Positions 7,856 to 16,620 of a stretch of 64,000 bases of DNA are shown here, one piece after another; position 1 is the first letter of the stretch; each line of letters begins with the position of its first letter. The translations under genes were made by a program, and so were the position numbers. The notes under the pieces were generated by a model. The model was not told where the DNA came from. It was given only the letters and a program-made list of their open reading frames with translations, and searched no databases. The stretch is from JAWSVE01 sp050633885 (lineage in GTDB: Bacteria; Pseudomonadota; Gammaproteobacteria; Pseudomonadales; Cellvibrionaceae), in the NCBI GenBank assembly GCA_050633885.1, contig JBOEHK010000005.1, positions 434,001 through 498,000 of the forward strand, read 5' to 3'.

Positions 7856-9406
7856 ATGACACATGAAGATACATTACCCCTACCTCATCGAGGCGATCAT
7901 TTTTTTGGGCACCCTAAAGGTCTATATGTGTGTTTTTTCACAGAAATGTGGGAACGTTTTTCTTTTTATGGCATGAAATATTTATTACTTCTTTATTTAA
8001 CGAAGTACCATTTATTTACTGATGGAGAAGGTCTCGACGTTTTAGGGGGTTACGCAGGCTTGGTTTATGCCATGCCTGTTATTGGCGGATTACTTGCCGA
8101 TAGATATTTAGGAATGTCTAAATCTGTTGTGTTTGGCGGACTGCTTTTATGCCTAGGACATTTAGGTATGGCATGGGAAGGGCATGCCGCGTATATGGAG
8201 AACGGTCAGCGAATACAAGACTCTCAGGCATTACAAGTCTTTTATTTTTCCTTAGCATTAATTATTGTCGGCGTAGGTTTTTTAAAACCCAACATCTCAA
8301 CGATTGTCGGAAAGCTCTATGAGCCAGGTGATCCTCGGCGCGATTCCGGTTTCACTATTTTTTATATGGGAATTAATATCGGCTCTTTTGTCGCTACACT
8401 GTTATGCGGTTACCTTGGCGAAACCTACGGTTGGAAATATGGTTTTGGCACGGCCGGTATCGGCATGCTGATCGGCTTAATCACATTTTTGTACGGAAAA
8501 AAATATTTACAAGGTCATGCAGAACCCTCTGATCCAGAATTATTAAAAACACCTTTGTTTGCTTTTATTAATCGAGAACATTTAATTTACCTGTGCTCAG
8601 TTGGTTTCTTGTTTGTTATTTGGGTAATGATGAAACATATCCATTGGGTCGAATATTCCCTCAATGGTTTGGCTGCATTGACACTTGCCGCTTTAATCAC
8701 ATTTATTATTGCGAAATGCTCACCAGAAGAACGTGGAAAAATGATAGTCCTCATGGTACTTATTTTATTTTCTGTTGTCTTCTGGGCGCTTTTCGAGCAA
8801 TCCTCAGCATCAATGACTTTGTTTGCTGATCGTGTTGTTGATCGAGAAATATTTGGAATCACTTTTACAGCGTCTCAGTTTGGTTCTTTAAACGCATTTT
8901 TTATTTTTACAACGGCGCCATTCTTTTCCATTCTTTGGGTCTGGCTTGCTAAGCGAAACATGGAACCCAGTACGCCCGTAAAGTTTGCACTGGGGATTAT
9001 TCAAGTCGGCTTAGGCTTTGGCGCACTGGTTTATGGCGCTTCACTTTCTGACGGAGAAAGCTTTGGCAAAGTCGCCGCAGTTTGGCTGATTCTTGCTTAC
9101 TTCCTTCATACGACAGGTGAGCTTTGTTTATCCCCGATTGGCTTATCAGCTGTCACAAAATTATCAGTGCCTAGAATCGTCGGCGTTATGATGGGAACTT
9201 GGTTTTTAGCAACCGCCTACGCCGAATTTGTAGCGGCGCAATTATCAAAGCTGGCGTCTGTTGATACTCATGAGGGAAAAGTGTTAGACATCACTGAAGC
9301 TGTGACAACGTATAGTGATTTCTTTACATCGATGCTCTACATTGGTGTGGGTGTTGGAATACTGTTATTACTGATCAGCCCACTGTTAAAACGCGGCTTA
9401 AAATAA
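7856..9406 (+). CDS. POT-family proton-coupled oligopeptide transporter
   Basis: Imports di- and tripeptides with protons across the inner membrane. The 516-residue product has the ExxERFxYYG signature as E30-M-W-E33-R34-F-S-F-Y-G39 in the first helix. It also has the POT motif region GGLLADRYLGMSKSV and about 14 hydrophobic segments, as in DtpA-like members. The ending (LLISPLLKRGL) leaves a short cytoplasmic tail. The gene is convergent with the LysR gene, with 8 bp between stops. A U-rich but hairpin-poor stretch separates it from the CoA-transferase, so it probably has its own promoter. Confidence 0.93.
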   Translation: MTHEDTLPLPHRGDHFFGHPKGLYVCFFTEMWERFSFYGMKYLLLLYLTKYHLFTDGEGLDVLGGYAGLVYAMPVIGGLLADRYLGMSKSVVFGGLLLCLGHLGMAWEGHAAYMENGQRIQDSQALQVFYFSLALIIVGVGFLKPNISTIVGKLYEPGDPRRDSGFTIFYMGINIGSFVATLLCGYLGETYGWKYGFGTAGIGMLIGLITFLYGKKYLQGHAEPSDPELLKTPLFAFINREHLIYLCSVGFLFVIWVMMKHIHWVEYSLNGLAALTLAALITFIIAKCSPEERGKMIVLMVLILFSVVFWALFEQSSASMTLFADRVVDREIFGITFTASQFGSLNAFFIFTTAPFFSILWVWLAKRNMEPSTPVKFALGIIQVGLGFGALVYGASLSDGESFGKVAAVWLILAYFLHTTGELCLSPIGLSAVTKLSVPRIVGVMMGTWFLATAYAEFVAAQLSKLASVDTHEGKVLDITEAVTTYSDFFTSMLYIGVGVGILLLLISPLLKRGLK

Positions 9407-9414
9407 ATGAATTT

Positions 9415-10353
9415 TTATTGATTGGGTACCGCTTTCACAGGTGAAAGCGGGAACGGGTAATCCATCTCTTGTTTATCCACATGCTGCGAAAAATAATCCA
9501 AGAATCTCGATATCTTTGGCGCTAGTTGATATCGACTAGAATACAGGCCATATGCTTTGGTTGGTTCTATTTCCACTTCGGGTAATAATTTTATTAAGCT
9601 GCCATTGTGCAAATCTGCGCGACAATGAGCTTCAGATAAAAGCGCAATTCCGAGTCCTTCTTTCACCATTTGTTTTATTGCGACTGAGCTATTCGCCCAA
9701 GCTCTCGGTTTAAAATTCACTAACCTCCTTTCTGATCCAACGCCAATTGGCCAAATAGGTGTCGACTTCGAACTTCCTAACATCAAGCCTGTATGACTGG
9801 TCAAATCACTGACATTTTGCGGTTGTCCATGTGTTTTCACATACTGCGGGCTTGCCACAAGAACCAATGAGCGCTCAAATAACAATCGAGCAACCAAATC
9901 TGAACTAGCAAGCGGGCCAAACATGACAGCAATATCGCAGTTCTGACCGATCAAATCGATACCGCCATCAGCAAATTTTACTTCTAAATCAACTTTAGGG
10001 TGCAGTTTTAAAAAGCCTGAGCAAAGAGAAGCCATAAGCTCTTGATTAAATGAAATGGGTAACATCACTTTTAAGCTACCAGATACATCCTCTCGAGAAT
10101 TTTCGATTGTAGCGTGGACTGACTGCACTTCTCGAAGCATATTCTGACAATTCTGATAGACCTCTCTCCCGACTTGCGTGAGACGAAGTTGGCGTGTATT
10201 TCTTTGTAAAAGCCGTACCCCAAGAGATTCCTCCATTTGAGAAATTTTGCGGCTTATTGTCGATTTTGGAACACCGATATCTCTCGCCGCTTGAGAATAA
10301 CTCTCAACTTCGACCACTTTTGCAAACAATGCCATTGCGTTTAAATCAATCAT
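9415..10353 (-). CDS. LysR-family transcription regulator, divergent from the fused acetyl-CoA carboxylase
   Basis: 312 residues: N-terminal winged helix-turn-helix (about 1-60, with the SQAARDIGVPKSTISRKISQ recognition helix region) and a C-terminal two-lobed effector domain, CrgA-like in flavour. Its 294-bp divergent spacer to the carboxylase gene holds a perfect 20-bp palindrome, a likely binding site. LysR regulators commonly repress themselves and activate the divergent gene with a metabolite. The inference is that this one senses something of fatty-acid or CoA metabolism. A 10-bp inverted repeat (9429-9450) lies in its own last codons. Confidence 0.92.
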   Translation of the reverse strand: MIDLNAMALFAKVVEVESYSQAARDIGVPKSTISRKISQMEESLGVRLLQRNTRQLRLTQVGREVYQNCQNMLREVQSVHATIENSREDVSGSLKVMLPISFNQELMASLCSGFLKLHPKVDLEVKFADGGIDLIGQNCDIAVMFGPLASSDLVARLLFERSLVLVASPQYVKTHGQPQNVSDLTSHTGLMLGSSKSTPIWPIGVGSERRLVNFKPRAWANSSVAIKQMVKEGLGIALLSEAHCRADLHNGSLIKLLPEVEIEPTKAYGLYSSRYQLAPKISRFLDYFSQHVDKQEMDYPFPLSPVKAVPNQ

Positions 10354-10443
10354 CAGTCTGATTTGCCTCGAATTTTCAAAAACCTAAGCGGTAGTTGGCT
10401 CTTCCAAACCCCTTCAAAGAAGAAGGTGGAATATTACCACCTA

Positions 10444-10463
10444 TTGTTCCATATATGGAACAA
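10444..10463. promoter_or_regulatory. Perfect 20-bp palindrome, probable LysR operator
   Basis: TTGTTCCATA followed immediately by its exact reverse complement, in the spacer between the LysR gene (starts 10353) and the fused carboxylase gene (starts 10648). The core TTCCATATATGGAA contains the T-N11-A form of LysR sites. A chance perfect 20-bp palindrome at exactly this spot is very unlikely. It lies 90 bp from the LysR start and 185 bp from the carboxylase start. Confidence 0.7.
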
Positions 10464-10647
10464 AGCGTTCAGCTTTAGACGGTACCATAGACACCCAATA
10501 TAAGGATAATACTCATCCATAAATCACATTGGGGCTGGTGCGCTAATTCATCGCTCAGGCGGACTCCAAAAGATAATAATAAGCAACACAAGATGAAACC
10601 ATAATCCTAAATTGACCATTGAAACAACAATCTTGAGATAAGTACTT

Positions 10648-13600
10648 ATGAGCGGAAATTCTTCTGATTCCCATGTAAATGTTGATACATTATTCATTCA
10701 GGCCGAGCATTTAGCTTCTGACTTTTCGCTCTTCCCTGAGCACTCACCTCTTTCGTCGAGCAAGCGAACAAAAGAGCAACATCTCCCAGGTTTGATTGAA
10801 GATCGTCGAGTAAGAACTCGATTAAAGCAACTCAACAAATTAGATGTTGATAGCTACATCGCCGAAGTTGTCCAGCCCGCTCAACACAGCAAAAGACCTG
10901 GAGCGAAAGAAATTATCTCTCGCTTAAATGGCAAGATTATTAATAGCCAAGAAAAAGGACCCTTCTATAGCGCTGAAATCGAGATTCCGTTTTCTAATGG
11001 GGTTCGCCGTATTGGCATCATCGCTCAAGAACGCTCTGCCTCTAACGGCGCCTGGATGCCCGAGCATCACTTGCTCGGCAGTGAAACTATTCGTCGTTTC
11101 TCGGAATTGTCATTACCGGTTGTTTATTTTATTGATACACCTGGAGCCGATGCCGGCGAACTAGCCAATAGCAACAATCAAGCTCACAGTATTTCTCGCA
11201 TGATTACAGAAAGCACGGCAGCCGATGTACCCACTGTAGGAATTGTTATTGGCGTTGGATATTCCGGTGGAGCAATTCCGTTAGCGGCGTCCAATTTATT
11301 GTTATCCGTTCGAGACGGTATCTTTAACACCATCCAACCACAAGGACTGCAAAGTATTGCTCGGAAATTTAATTTGTCTTGGCAAGAATGCGCAAAAGGC
11401 GTTGGTGTTTCACCAGAAGAATTATTATCGCAGGGATGTATTGATGGCATCATCGATTACTCGCCAACCGATATCGACGAGCGGCAACATAATTTACAAA
11501 AAGCTATTGTATCGAGCATCGAAGCTGTCGAAACAGCCGCTCATGAATTTGTCCCGCAAACTCCCGATTTATTTGAACACTATCAGCGAAACCTCGATCG
11601 ATATTTACACCCCACTGAATACCAACAGGCGCTTGAAAAAAATTCACCTATTAATTTAGTGCGCAATCCGACAACACAACCCAATATTTTTGGATTGTGT
11701 TATCGATACATGCGCTATTTATTATTACGCGGTCGAATTCATTCTATCTCTTCAGCCGAATATGGCCGTCTGTCAAAAATGACTCTGCCTGAAGGTGATC
11801 TACAAAGCCGGTTGGAGCATGAGCAATCAAAATTATTTACATCTTGGTTAGAAAATCCTGACAAACTTGTCTACGACGACGTTCTCGCAAAAGCGTGGAA
11901 AACATTTATTTCCAAACGCGATGACATGGGACAAGAAAGAAATACAGTTACACGGTTTTTGCTGGGTGAACCAAAAGAAAATTTTGAAAAAGCAAAACAA
12001 AATTTATTGTTTAATTTAAGTTTTTCTTTATATAACCGTTGGAAAGTAAGTGCGCCGCATAACTTTAACGAACTGATCAAACTACTTAACGACGAAAAAG
12101 GCACTCCCTCAACGGATTCTTGGCCTGCTTTAAGTGACATGACGGTTATTGATGCCATTTTACATTCTGAATTGCGAGAAGACTTTAAAGACCAATGTGA
12201 AAACGTTTTAATTTTTGACGTTCTTTATAATAATGTTGTCACTAACTTGCCACACATCGCAAAAGAAGCGATGGACACTAAAGCATTATCAAAAAAATCT
12301 GTGGGCAAGCTTTTAGATCACTCATTAGAGACAGCCCTTATTACCAGCGCCTCTGCAACTGACTCTAAAGAAAGTAAACAACAATTTGAACAATGGCTGC
12401 GCTTTTTAGTCGCTCAACGAAACCGTGGCGAGCTATTGGTCAAAGTTGAAGAATGGAAAGGCATTGGCTTCCCACAAATGAATGATAGTTTATTTGTAAT
12501 TCTTACCTATTTCTTTGAAAACTTATTACCCGAGTATTATGCAAGTGAAAATGGCGGCATTTTTAAAGGTGCCATTAATCCTGCTCGAATCGGTCGACGG
12601 AAAGATTTCTGGAATCGCTTAATCATGGGTTACCGCGACCTTTTGATTCAGCGCTTACTACAGGACGTTAAGAAAAGCACAAAGCTATCTCCAGATAACA
12701 TCATCAATCATTTCTTCTCTAACTTTGTTGAGCTAGATGCAGACAAAGCCAGTTCAAACCCAGTTAACTTTCCTGGTTTCAGACAGGCCATTGAATCAGC
12801 TATCGAAAAAAATATGCGCCCCAGCGGGTTAGTCACAGGCTTGGCAGAATTCAAAAAAGGAAAAACACGCAAACCAGTAGGTGTTGCCGTATCAAACGTT
12901 GCTTTCCAAGCCGGTGCGTTCGACATGGCGAGCGCAGAAAAATTCTGCCACTTATTAGTGGAGTGTGCAAAAAAACAATTGCCCGTTATTTGTTTTATCA
13001 GTTCCGGTGGAATGCAAACAAAAGAAGGCGCAGCGTCGCTTTTCTCGATGGCTGCCGTCAATGATCGCCTAACCCGTTTTGTTGTCGATAACGATTTGCC
13101 TGTTGTTATTTTTGGTTACGGCGATTGTACTGGTGGCGCTCAAGCCAGTTTTGTTACTCACCCACTTGTTCAAACCTATTACTTTTCGGGTTGTAACATG
13201 CCGTTTGCGGGACAAATGGTTGTTCCCTCTTATCTCCCTTCAACATCGACACTGTCGAATTATTTATCAACTAATCCAGATTCGATGGATGGTCTTGTGA
13301 CGCATCCTTTTGCGCCTGAGTTAGACGAAAAGTTACGTGAGATCGATCAAAATATTCCTCTGCCGTCATTAACGGTTGAAGAAATCGTTGACAACACGTT
13401 CAGTAAAGCATTGCCAAGCCAACTAGAAGCTGACACTGATTTGCTATCCGACCCTCGTGAATTAATGACAAATGTGCAAAAAGTATTAGTCCATGCCCGT
13501 GGTTGTACTGCGGTTAAATTAATTCGCAAAGCACACGAAAGCAATTTGCAAGTTGTACTCGTTGCTTCAGACCCTGACATGGCTGCGGTACCCGCACTCA

Positions 13601-15219
13601 TGCTAAAAGAAAACGACCGCCTTGTTTGCTTAGGCGGTAACTCTTCTGACGAAAGTTATTTGAATGCACATTCAATTTTAAAAGTTGCTGAGTACGAACA
13701 AGTGAATGCTCTGCACCCTGGCATTGGATTCCTATCGGAAAGTCCTCAGTTCGCCAATTTATGTGTCAATCATGGAATCAATTTTGTTGGCCCTAGTGCT
13801 TATAGCATGATGACAATGGGTAACAAATCAAATGCGATTCAAACGGTTCAAGCGAGCAACGTACCGGTTGTACCAGGAAGCCACGGAATTCTGATTAGTG
13901 CAGAACAAGCTGCCAACATTGCCGACAGCATAGGCTACCCAGTTCTACTAAAAGCGGTTCACGGTGGTGGCGGAAAAGGGATACAAGTCGTTCGCAATCC
14001 TGCTGATATGTTCAAGTTTTACGACATGATCAGTACCGAAGCGCGAGCAGCTTTTGGCAACGGCGATTTATATTTAGAAAAATTCGTGACGTCTATGCGT
14101 CATATTGAAGTGCAATTACTTCGCGACAAACACGGCAATAGTCGAGTGCTCGGTTTACGCGATTGTTCGGTACAACGTAACAATCAAAAAGTGGTTGAAG
14201 AGTCTGGATCCACAATGCTTCCGGATGAATTAAAATCAAAAGTTTTTCAGTACACATTAGCCATTGCCGACAAAGTGGATTACATGGGTGCTGGTACAGT
14301 TGAATTTATCTATGACCTAGACGCAAACGCCGTTTATTTCATGGAGATGAACACTCGACTGCAAGTTGAGCATCCAGTGACTGAAGCTACGTCTGGAATT
14401 GATATTGTTAAAGCCCAATACGATATTGCCAGCGGCGGAAGCATTGAATCGTTCAAGCCAGAAGAAAAAGGTTACGCCATTGAAGTTCGTGTCACCGCAG
14501 AAAAAATTGTGGTGGATAGCGAAGGCATTATGCAACTTGCTCCTAACCCAGGAAAAATTGTTAATTGTGTGATGCCAGAGAGAGATGACATCGAATTAAT
14601 TTCTATTGCAGCAACCGGCATTGAAATTTCTCCATTTTACGATAGCTTGATCGCGCAAATCATTTGCCGCGGCAATGATCGTAATGATGTGATTGACAAA
14701 TTACATGCGTATTTGGATTCTGTTGTTATTGAAGGAATTCCCACAAATATTGCGTTATTAAAACGCATTCTTAAAGATAAAACATTCCGTGATGGTCAAT
14801 ATGACACGAATTATTTACCGGCATTTATGGCGACACTGGATGCAGATGAATTAATTCAAGAAATCGAAGCTGCTGCTAGCGCAGATGGCGCTGCTGCACT
14901 GGATACGGATGCTATTCGCGTTGACGACAGCCATGAACTCAAAGTATTTGCACAATCTTCAGGTATTTTTTATACGGCATCATCCCCTGCTGATCCTGAG
15001 TTTGTTGAAACGGGTGACATTGTCAGCACTGAAGATACGCTGGGTTTAATGGAAGCAATGAAAATGTTTAGCCAGGTGAATCTCGCTCAATACAACAGAG
15101 CAGATGCAGAGCTTTACCCTTCTGACAAACGCTACAAAATCGAACACATCAATTCAGCAAACGGGCAACAAGTCACAAGCGGTGATCTTCTCTTTATTGT
15201 CAGTGCCGTTGAAGATTAG
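10648..15219 (+). CDS. Single-chain acetyl-CoA carboxylase-type fusion (carboxyltransferase alpha-beta, biotin carboxylase, biotinyl domain)
   Basis: A 1523-residue protein with all parts of an acyl-CoA carboxylase in the order AccA-like, AccD-like, AccC-like, AccB-like. Residues about 90-290 resemble the carboxyltransferase alpha half (GYSGGAIPLAASN, IQPQGLQSIARK). About 770-900 resemble the beta half (ISSGGMQTKEGAASLFSMAA, GDCTGGAQASF). About 945-1400 are biotin carboxylase with the ATP-grasp glycine loop (KAVHGGGGKGIQVV) and EMNTRLQVEHPVTE. The C-terminus is a biotinyl domain with EAMKM, the biotin-accepting lysine being K1472. Residues 290-750 between the two transferase halves match nothing I recognise. 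I see no AccD-type zinc ribbon. The domain order differs from eukaryotic ACC (BC-BCCP-CT). Acetyl-CoA to malonyl-CoA is the likely reaction, but another acyl-CoA is possible. It stands alone and is probably controlled by the divergent LysR protein. Confidence 0.9.
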   Translation: MSGNSSDSHVNVDTLFIQAEHLASDFSLFPEHSPLSSSKRTKEQHLPGLIEDRRVRTRLKQLNKLDVDSYIAEVVQPAQHSKRPGAKEIISRLNGKIINSQEKGPFYSAEIEIPFSNGVRRIGIIAQERSASNGAWMPEHHLLGSETIRRFSELSLPVVYFIDTPGADAGELANSNNQAHSISRMITESTAADVPTVGIVIGVGYSGGAIPLAASNLLLSVRDGIFNTIQPQGLQSIARKFNLSWQECAKGVGVSPEELLSQGCIDGIIDYSPTDIDERQHNLQKAIVSSIEAVETAAHEFVPQTPDLFEHYQRNLDRYLHPTEYQQALEKNSPINLVRNPTTQPNIFGLCYRYMRYLLLRGRIHSISSAEYGRLSKMTLPEGDLQSRLEHEQSKLFTSWLENPDKLVYDDVLAKAWKTFISKRDDMGQERNTVTRFLLGEPKENFEKAKQNLLFNLSFSLYNRWKVSAPHNFNELIKLLNDEKGTPSTDSWPALSDMTVIDAILHSELREDFKDQCENVLIFDVLYNNVVTNLPHIAKEAMDTKALSKKSVGKLLDHSLETALITSASATDSKESKQQFEQWLRFLVAQRNRGELLVKVEEWKGIGFPQMNDSLFVILTYFFENLLPEYYASENGGIFKGAINPARIGRRKDFWNRLIMGYRDLLIQRLLQDVKKSTKLSPDNIINHFFSNFVELDADKASSNPVNFPGFRQAIESAIEKNMRPSGLVTGLAEFKKGKTRKPVGVAVSNVAFQAGAFDMASAEKFCHLLVECAKKQLPVICFISSGGMQTKEGAASLFSMAAVNDRLTRFVVDNDLPVVIFGYGDCTGGAQASFVTHPLVQTYYFSGCNMPFAGQMVVPSYLPSTSTLSNYLSTNPDSMDGLVTHPFAPELDEKLREIDQNIPLPSLTVEEIVDNTFSKALPSQLEADTDLLSDPRELMTNVQKVLVHARGCTAVKLIRKAHESNLQVVLVASDPDMAAVPALMLKENDRLVCLGGNSSDESYLNAHSILKVAEYEQVNALHPGIGFLSESPQFANLCVNHGINFVGPSAYSMMTMGNKSNAIQTVQASNVPVVPGSHGILISAEQAANIADSIGYPVLLKAVHGGGGKGIQVVRNPADMFKFYDMISTEARAAFGNGDLYLEKFVTSMRHIEVQLLRDKHGNSRVLGLRDCSVQRNNQKVVEESGSTMLPDELKSKVFQYTLAIADKVDYMGAGTVEFIYDLDANAVYFMEMNTRLQVEHPVTEATSGIDIVKAQYDIASGGSIESFKPEEKGYAIEVRVTAEKIVVDSEGIMQLAPNPGKIVNCVMPERDDIELISIAATGIEISPFYDSLIAQIICRGNDRNDVIDKLHAYLDSVVIEGIPTNIALLKRILKDKTFRDGQYDTNYLPAFMATLDADELIQEIEAAASADGAAALDTDAIRVDDSHELKVFAQSSGIFYTASSPADPEFVETGDIVSTEDTLGLMEAMKMFSQVNLAQYNRADAELYPSDKRYKIEHINSANGQQVTSGDLLFIVSAVED

Positions 15220-15241
15220 CTTCCCGTCAATTCAAGCGCGT

Positions 15242-15290
15242 CACTCAAATGTAATGTCAGTGCTGAATTACATTTGAGTGCTATTTTCTA
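15242..15290 (+). terminator. Terminator of the fused carboxylase gene
   Basis: A 14-bp perfect stem (CACTCAAATGTAAT and its complement) with an 11-base loop starts 23 bases after the stop codon and is followed by CTATTTTCT. The long stem makes it convincing, the short U-run less so. Confidence 0.65.
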
Positions 15291-15345
15291 GACAGTTTAT
15301 TGTTAAATCATTCAAAAAATAAAATTACAAACTTCTATATCTATA

Positions 15346-16170
15346 TCAATTAGACAACGCATAATAAAGTCGACCCAACCACTCATGCAATGCAACACGG
15401 CTCGTCTGCAATGCAGAGCTTTTGGGCATTAAATTCATTACAAAGTTAGGCGTATCACTTGTTGAAAAATACCCCATAGGGGCGGGGATAACGCGTATAT
15501 TTTTTCCTGACTCAGTAATTTCCTTTTCAAAGACACTGACCGCTCTCGGCATATGACTCGCGTGAGTCACAAGAAAAATTTCATTAATCGTATTTTCTTG
15601 TAACAATATGACGCTATATTTTGCATTTTCCGCCGTTGTCCTAGACCTATCTTCTATCCAGTCTGCCCGCACATTAAAATCTTTTTCTAACACCTCTTTC
15701 ATTAATAACGATTCAGGTGGCACGTGTTCTCTGGAGCCAGCAAACACATGCCCGCCTGTTGTCAGAATAGGTAACCCAAGTAATTTGGATAACATAGCAC
15801 CGTAACGTAGTCGGTTTAATGACTTAACTGACACCGTATCAGCGCCGTGATATTCAGGCGCAGAATGATAACGGCCCCCTCCCAAGATGACTATCGCTGA
15901 GTTGTTTTTCTTTTCTTCGACTGCATACTCTGCTTTTATCTTATCTATGTTAATGGGCGGATGCTGTGTTTCCAACGTTGACACCATCAATTGGCTAAGC
16001 AGCGGCGTAGAAAAAATCCACAACAACAGAACTGACAGTATGATCAAAAATTTCCCTAACTTTTTGTGGTATCGCCACATTAACAGCCCTAGTAATACCA
16101 TCAAAATATTTAACATCGGTGGTAAAACAAATGCTTTAAGTACGGCTCGTAAAATCATTAACATGCTCAA
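15346..16170 (-). CDS. ElyC/YdcF/SanA-family (DUF218) envelope protein
   Basis: 274 residues with two N-terminal hydrophobic helices (about 8-55), then a DUF218 domain. The domain shows the strand-turn AIVILGGGRYHSAPEYHG, TGGHVFAGSREHVPPE and the conserved DRSRTTAENAKYSVILL motif. Members face the periplasm. E. coli ElyC influences envelope assembly and undecaprenyl-phosphate-linked pathways, and SanA affects vancomycin barrier function. The two-helix anchor and length fit ElyC best. It is convergent with the carboxylase gene and shares a 450-bp upstream region with the lipoprotein gene. Confidence 0.85.
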   Translation of the reverse strand: MSMLMILRAVLKAFVLPPMLNILMVLLGLLMWRYHKKLGKFLIILSVLLLWIFSTPLLSQLMVSTLETQHPPINIDKIKAEYAVEEKKNNSAIVILGGGRYHSAPEYHGADTVSVKSLNRLRYGAMLSKLLGLPILTTGGHVFAGSREHVPPESLLMKEVLEKDFNVRADWIEDRSRTTAENAKYSVILLQENTINEIFLVTHASHMPRAVSVFEKEITESGKNIRVIPAPMGYFSTSDTPNFVMNLMPKSSALQTSRVALHEWLGRLYYALSN

Positions 16171-16348
16171 TTTTTAGTTATTTTTGATGTCAAATAATCA
16201 ATTTTGTAAAAATTTTGCTAACGCTTTGTTACAAAAGAATTGTTTGTGTTAATACTCAATATTCTCGCTATTTATATTTTTATATGAATTTATGATGTTT
16301 TGCAGCACTATATTCTTATCTTTTGTGATTTATTCATAAAAGATAACG

Positions 16349-16382
16349 ACTTCATCGGCCTGTCATATCCTTGAAATATATT
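16349..16382 (+). promoter_or_regulatory. Candidate Pho box promoter upstream of the lipoprotein/TonB receptor pair
   Basis: CTGTCAT at 16360-16366 is a perfect PhoB half-site. Exactly 11 bp upstream, ACTTCAT (16349) matches at 4 of 7, making an 18-bp box. Ten bases after the box is TATATT (16377-16382), a 5-of-6 match to a -10 element, the spacing seen in E. coli Pho promoters. Further TG-containing heptamers follow at exactly 11-bp steps (16371, 16382, 16393, 16404, 16415) with 3 to 5 matches each. The lipoprotein start is 240 bp downstream, so the leader would be long. Inference from motif and spacing only. Confidence 0.5.
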
Positions 16383-16620
16383 TGCAACATACCTGAAACC
16401 AGAATGACACATTTCTGCCTTACTGTGGGCTCAACTGACAGGAAGCGGTATTTTCGAACCAGCATGAAAATCTGGTATTACTTTTTGTAATCATCCAGCA
16501 AGTCCCTTTTGTCACCACTGTTACCAACAGTCATGTGTAATGCCCTCAAAGGCATTATGCGTTTCTTTACAGCTTAAACACTTTTTAAAACCCTGCACAC
16601 ATTAGGAGAGTATCCTCAAC

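Noticed and set aside
9429..9450. Perfect 10-bp inverted repeat at the 3' end of the LysR gene, considered as a bidirectional terminator
   Set aside because: No U-run follows on either strand and it lies in coding sequence, so it is left as a note only.
12708..13061. 117-codon frame antisense to the fused carboxylase
   Set aside because: Overlaps a strongly conserved carboxyltransferase region; no independent coding evidence.
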